From NCBI GenBank assembly GCA_945896935.1, contig CAMDER010000082.1, positions 1-7,508 of the forward strand: DNA of 7,508 nucleotides, in the 5' to 3' direction. Of this stretch, positions 7,367 to 7,508 are shown piece after piece; positions within the stretch are counted from its first letter, which is position 1, and every line of letters begins with the position of its first letter. Position numbers and translations under genes: made by a program. The DNA is from Bifidobacterium breve (GTDB lineage Bacteria; Actinomycetota; Acidimicrobiia; Acidimicrobiales; Ilumatobacteraceae). Under the pieces are notes generated by a model. That model had not been told where the DNA came from. It saw only the letters and a program-made list of their open reading frames with translations, and ran no database searches.

Positions 7367-7372
7367 TCCCCC
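7367..7372 (-). promoter_or_regulatory. Ribosome binding site that decides the first synthetase start
   Basis: On the minus strand GGGGGA lies four bases before the ATG at 7362. The upstream TTG at 7374 overlaps the beginning of this purine run and has only a pyrimidine-rich TTTTCTT before it, so it is an unlikely start. Confidence 0.7.
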
Positions 7373-7425
7373 AAAGAAAATCATTCAATAATTCGTCGCA
7401 ACCGAATATCCGGTGACGGCGAAGG

Positions 7426-7437
7426 TGTGAAGTCACA
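7426..7437. promoter_or_regulatory. Candidate operator palindrome
   Basis: TGTGAAGTCACA is a perfect five-base inverted repeat (TGTGA and TCACA) around a two-base centre. It lies just before the ribosome site of the HAD gene and 64 bp upstream of the first synthetase start. The half-sites match those of CRP-type sites, but the spacing is two rather than six, so it is not a standard CRP site. A dimeric repressor such as a GntR-, TetR- or MarR-type protein could bind here. No regulator gene is in the window. Confidence 0.35.
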
Positions 7438-7451
7438 ATAGGGTAAACGAA

Positions 7452-7508
7452 ATGCCTATGGCGACGCCACCAAAATCTTTTATAACCGCGGTCGTCTTTG
7501 ATTTCGGC
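7452..7508 (+). CDS. HAD-superfamily hydrolase, N-terminal fragment (cut by window edge)
   Basis: The last 19 codons of the window read MPMATPPKSFITAVVFDFG. The hydrophobic strand ending in VVFDFG is HAD motif I, with D17 as the expected nucleophilic aspartate, and the family usually continues G-V/T-L. AGGG at 7440-7443 stands eight bases before the first ATG, which supports it over the second ATG two codons later. HAD proteins are mostly phosphatases, with some dehalogenases. The subgroup cannot be told from this fragment. It is divergent from the synthetase/Rieske operon. HAD proteins opening with VVFDFGG sometimes sit beside acyl-CoA dehydrogenase and phosphotransferase genes, so the catabolic locus may continue to the right; this is inference. 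Confidence 0.72.
   Translation, partial: MPMATPPKSFITAVVFDFG

Larger units (their letters stand above)
7363..7451. promoter_or_regulatory. Divergent promoter region of the synthetase/Rieske operon and the HAD gene
   Basis: This 89-bp spacer must carry the start signals for the minus-strand operon and for the plus-strand HAD gene, unless either is transcribed from further away. It is locally AT-rich at 7373-7395. It contains a 12-bp palindrome (7426-7437, listed separately) and a looser inverted repeat, ATTCG (7391-7395) with CGAAT (7403-7407). I found no convincing -35/-10 pair on either strand. Confidence 0.5.

Noticed and set aside
1..7508. CRISPR array, phage-defence genes, insertion sequences, tRNA or rRNA
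   Set aside because: No spaced direct repeats, transposase or integrase motifs, terminal inverted repeats or structural RNA signatures were seen. Nearly the whole window is filled by ordinary metabolic genes.

Overview
This window looks like a lipid- or aromatic-acid-type catabolic cluster from a bacterial chromosome. The sequence is moderately GC-balanced (judged by eye, not computed). The nearest guess is an actinobacterium, perhaps a less GC-rich lineage such as Acidimicrobiia. The reason is that both acyl-CoA synthetases carry the VGDAFARP, GRGS-x-CINT-x-GEK and GKADY signatures that I associate from memory with actinobacterial FadD17/FadD19-type (steroid side-chain) CoA ligases. This placement is inference, and no 16S or other phylogenetic marker is present.

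Layout, left to right: 1-224 is leader sequence with no gene I can support. 225-1064 (+) is a classical short-chain dehydrogenase/reductase (SDR). It converges on 1090-2124 (-), a zinc-dependent medium-chain alcohol dehydrogenase. A 101-bp divergent spacer then leads to 2226-2573 (+), a small antibiotic-biosynthesis-monooxygenase (ABM) fold protein. This converges, across a short hairpin (2576-2591), on a three-gene minus-strand operon read right to left: acyl-CoA synthetase (5731-7362), Rieske non-haem iron oxygenase alpha subunit (4262-5722), and a second, paralogous acyl-CoA synthetase (2607-4229). At the right edge, divergent from that operon across an 89-bp spacer, is the first 19 codons of a HAD-superfamily hydrolase (7452 onward, +).

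How the genes may work together (inference): the two synthetases would activate carboxylic acids as CoA thioesters, the Rieske enzyme would hydroxylate a ring or C-H position, and the SDR and zinc alcohol dehydrogenase would oxidise resulting alcohols. The ABM protein may act on a quinone-like product or be accessory. The substrate cannot be read from the sequence. No ferredoxin, reductase or oxygenase beta subunit is in the window, so electron supply to the Rieske protein must come from elsewhere.

Two gene starts deserve correction. The longest frames of the first synthetase and of the Rieske gene both begin at TTG, but each has an ATG four codons further in with a strong purine-rich ribosome binding site at proper spacing. 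I saw no tRNA, rRNA, CRISPR array, insertion sequence or other mobile element, and no evidence of a wholly new type of system. The most unusual points are the synthetase-oxygenase-synthetase operon, a local 26-bp identity between the two synthetase genes, and a 12-bp palindrome in the divergent promoter region.
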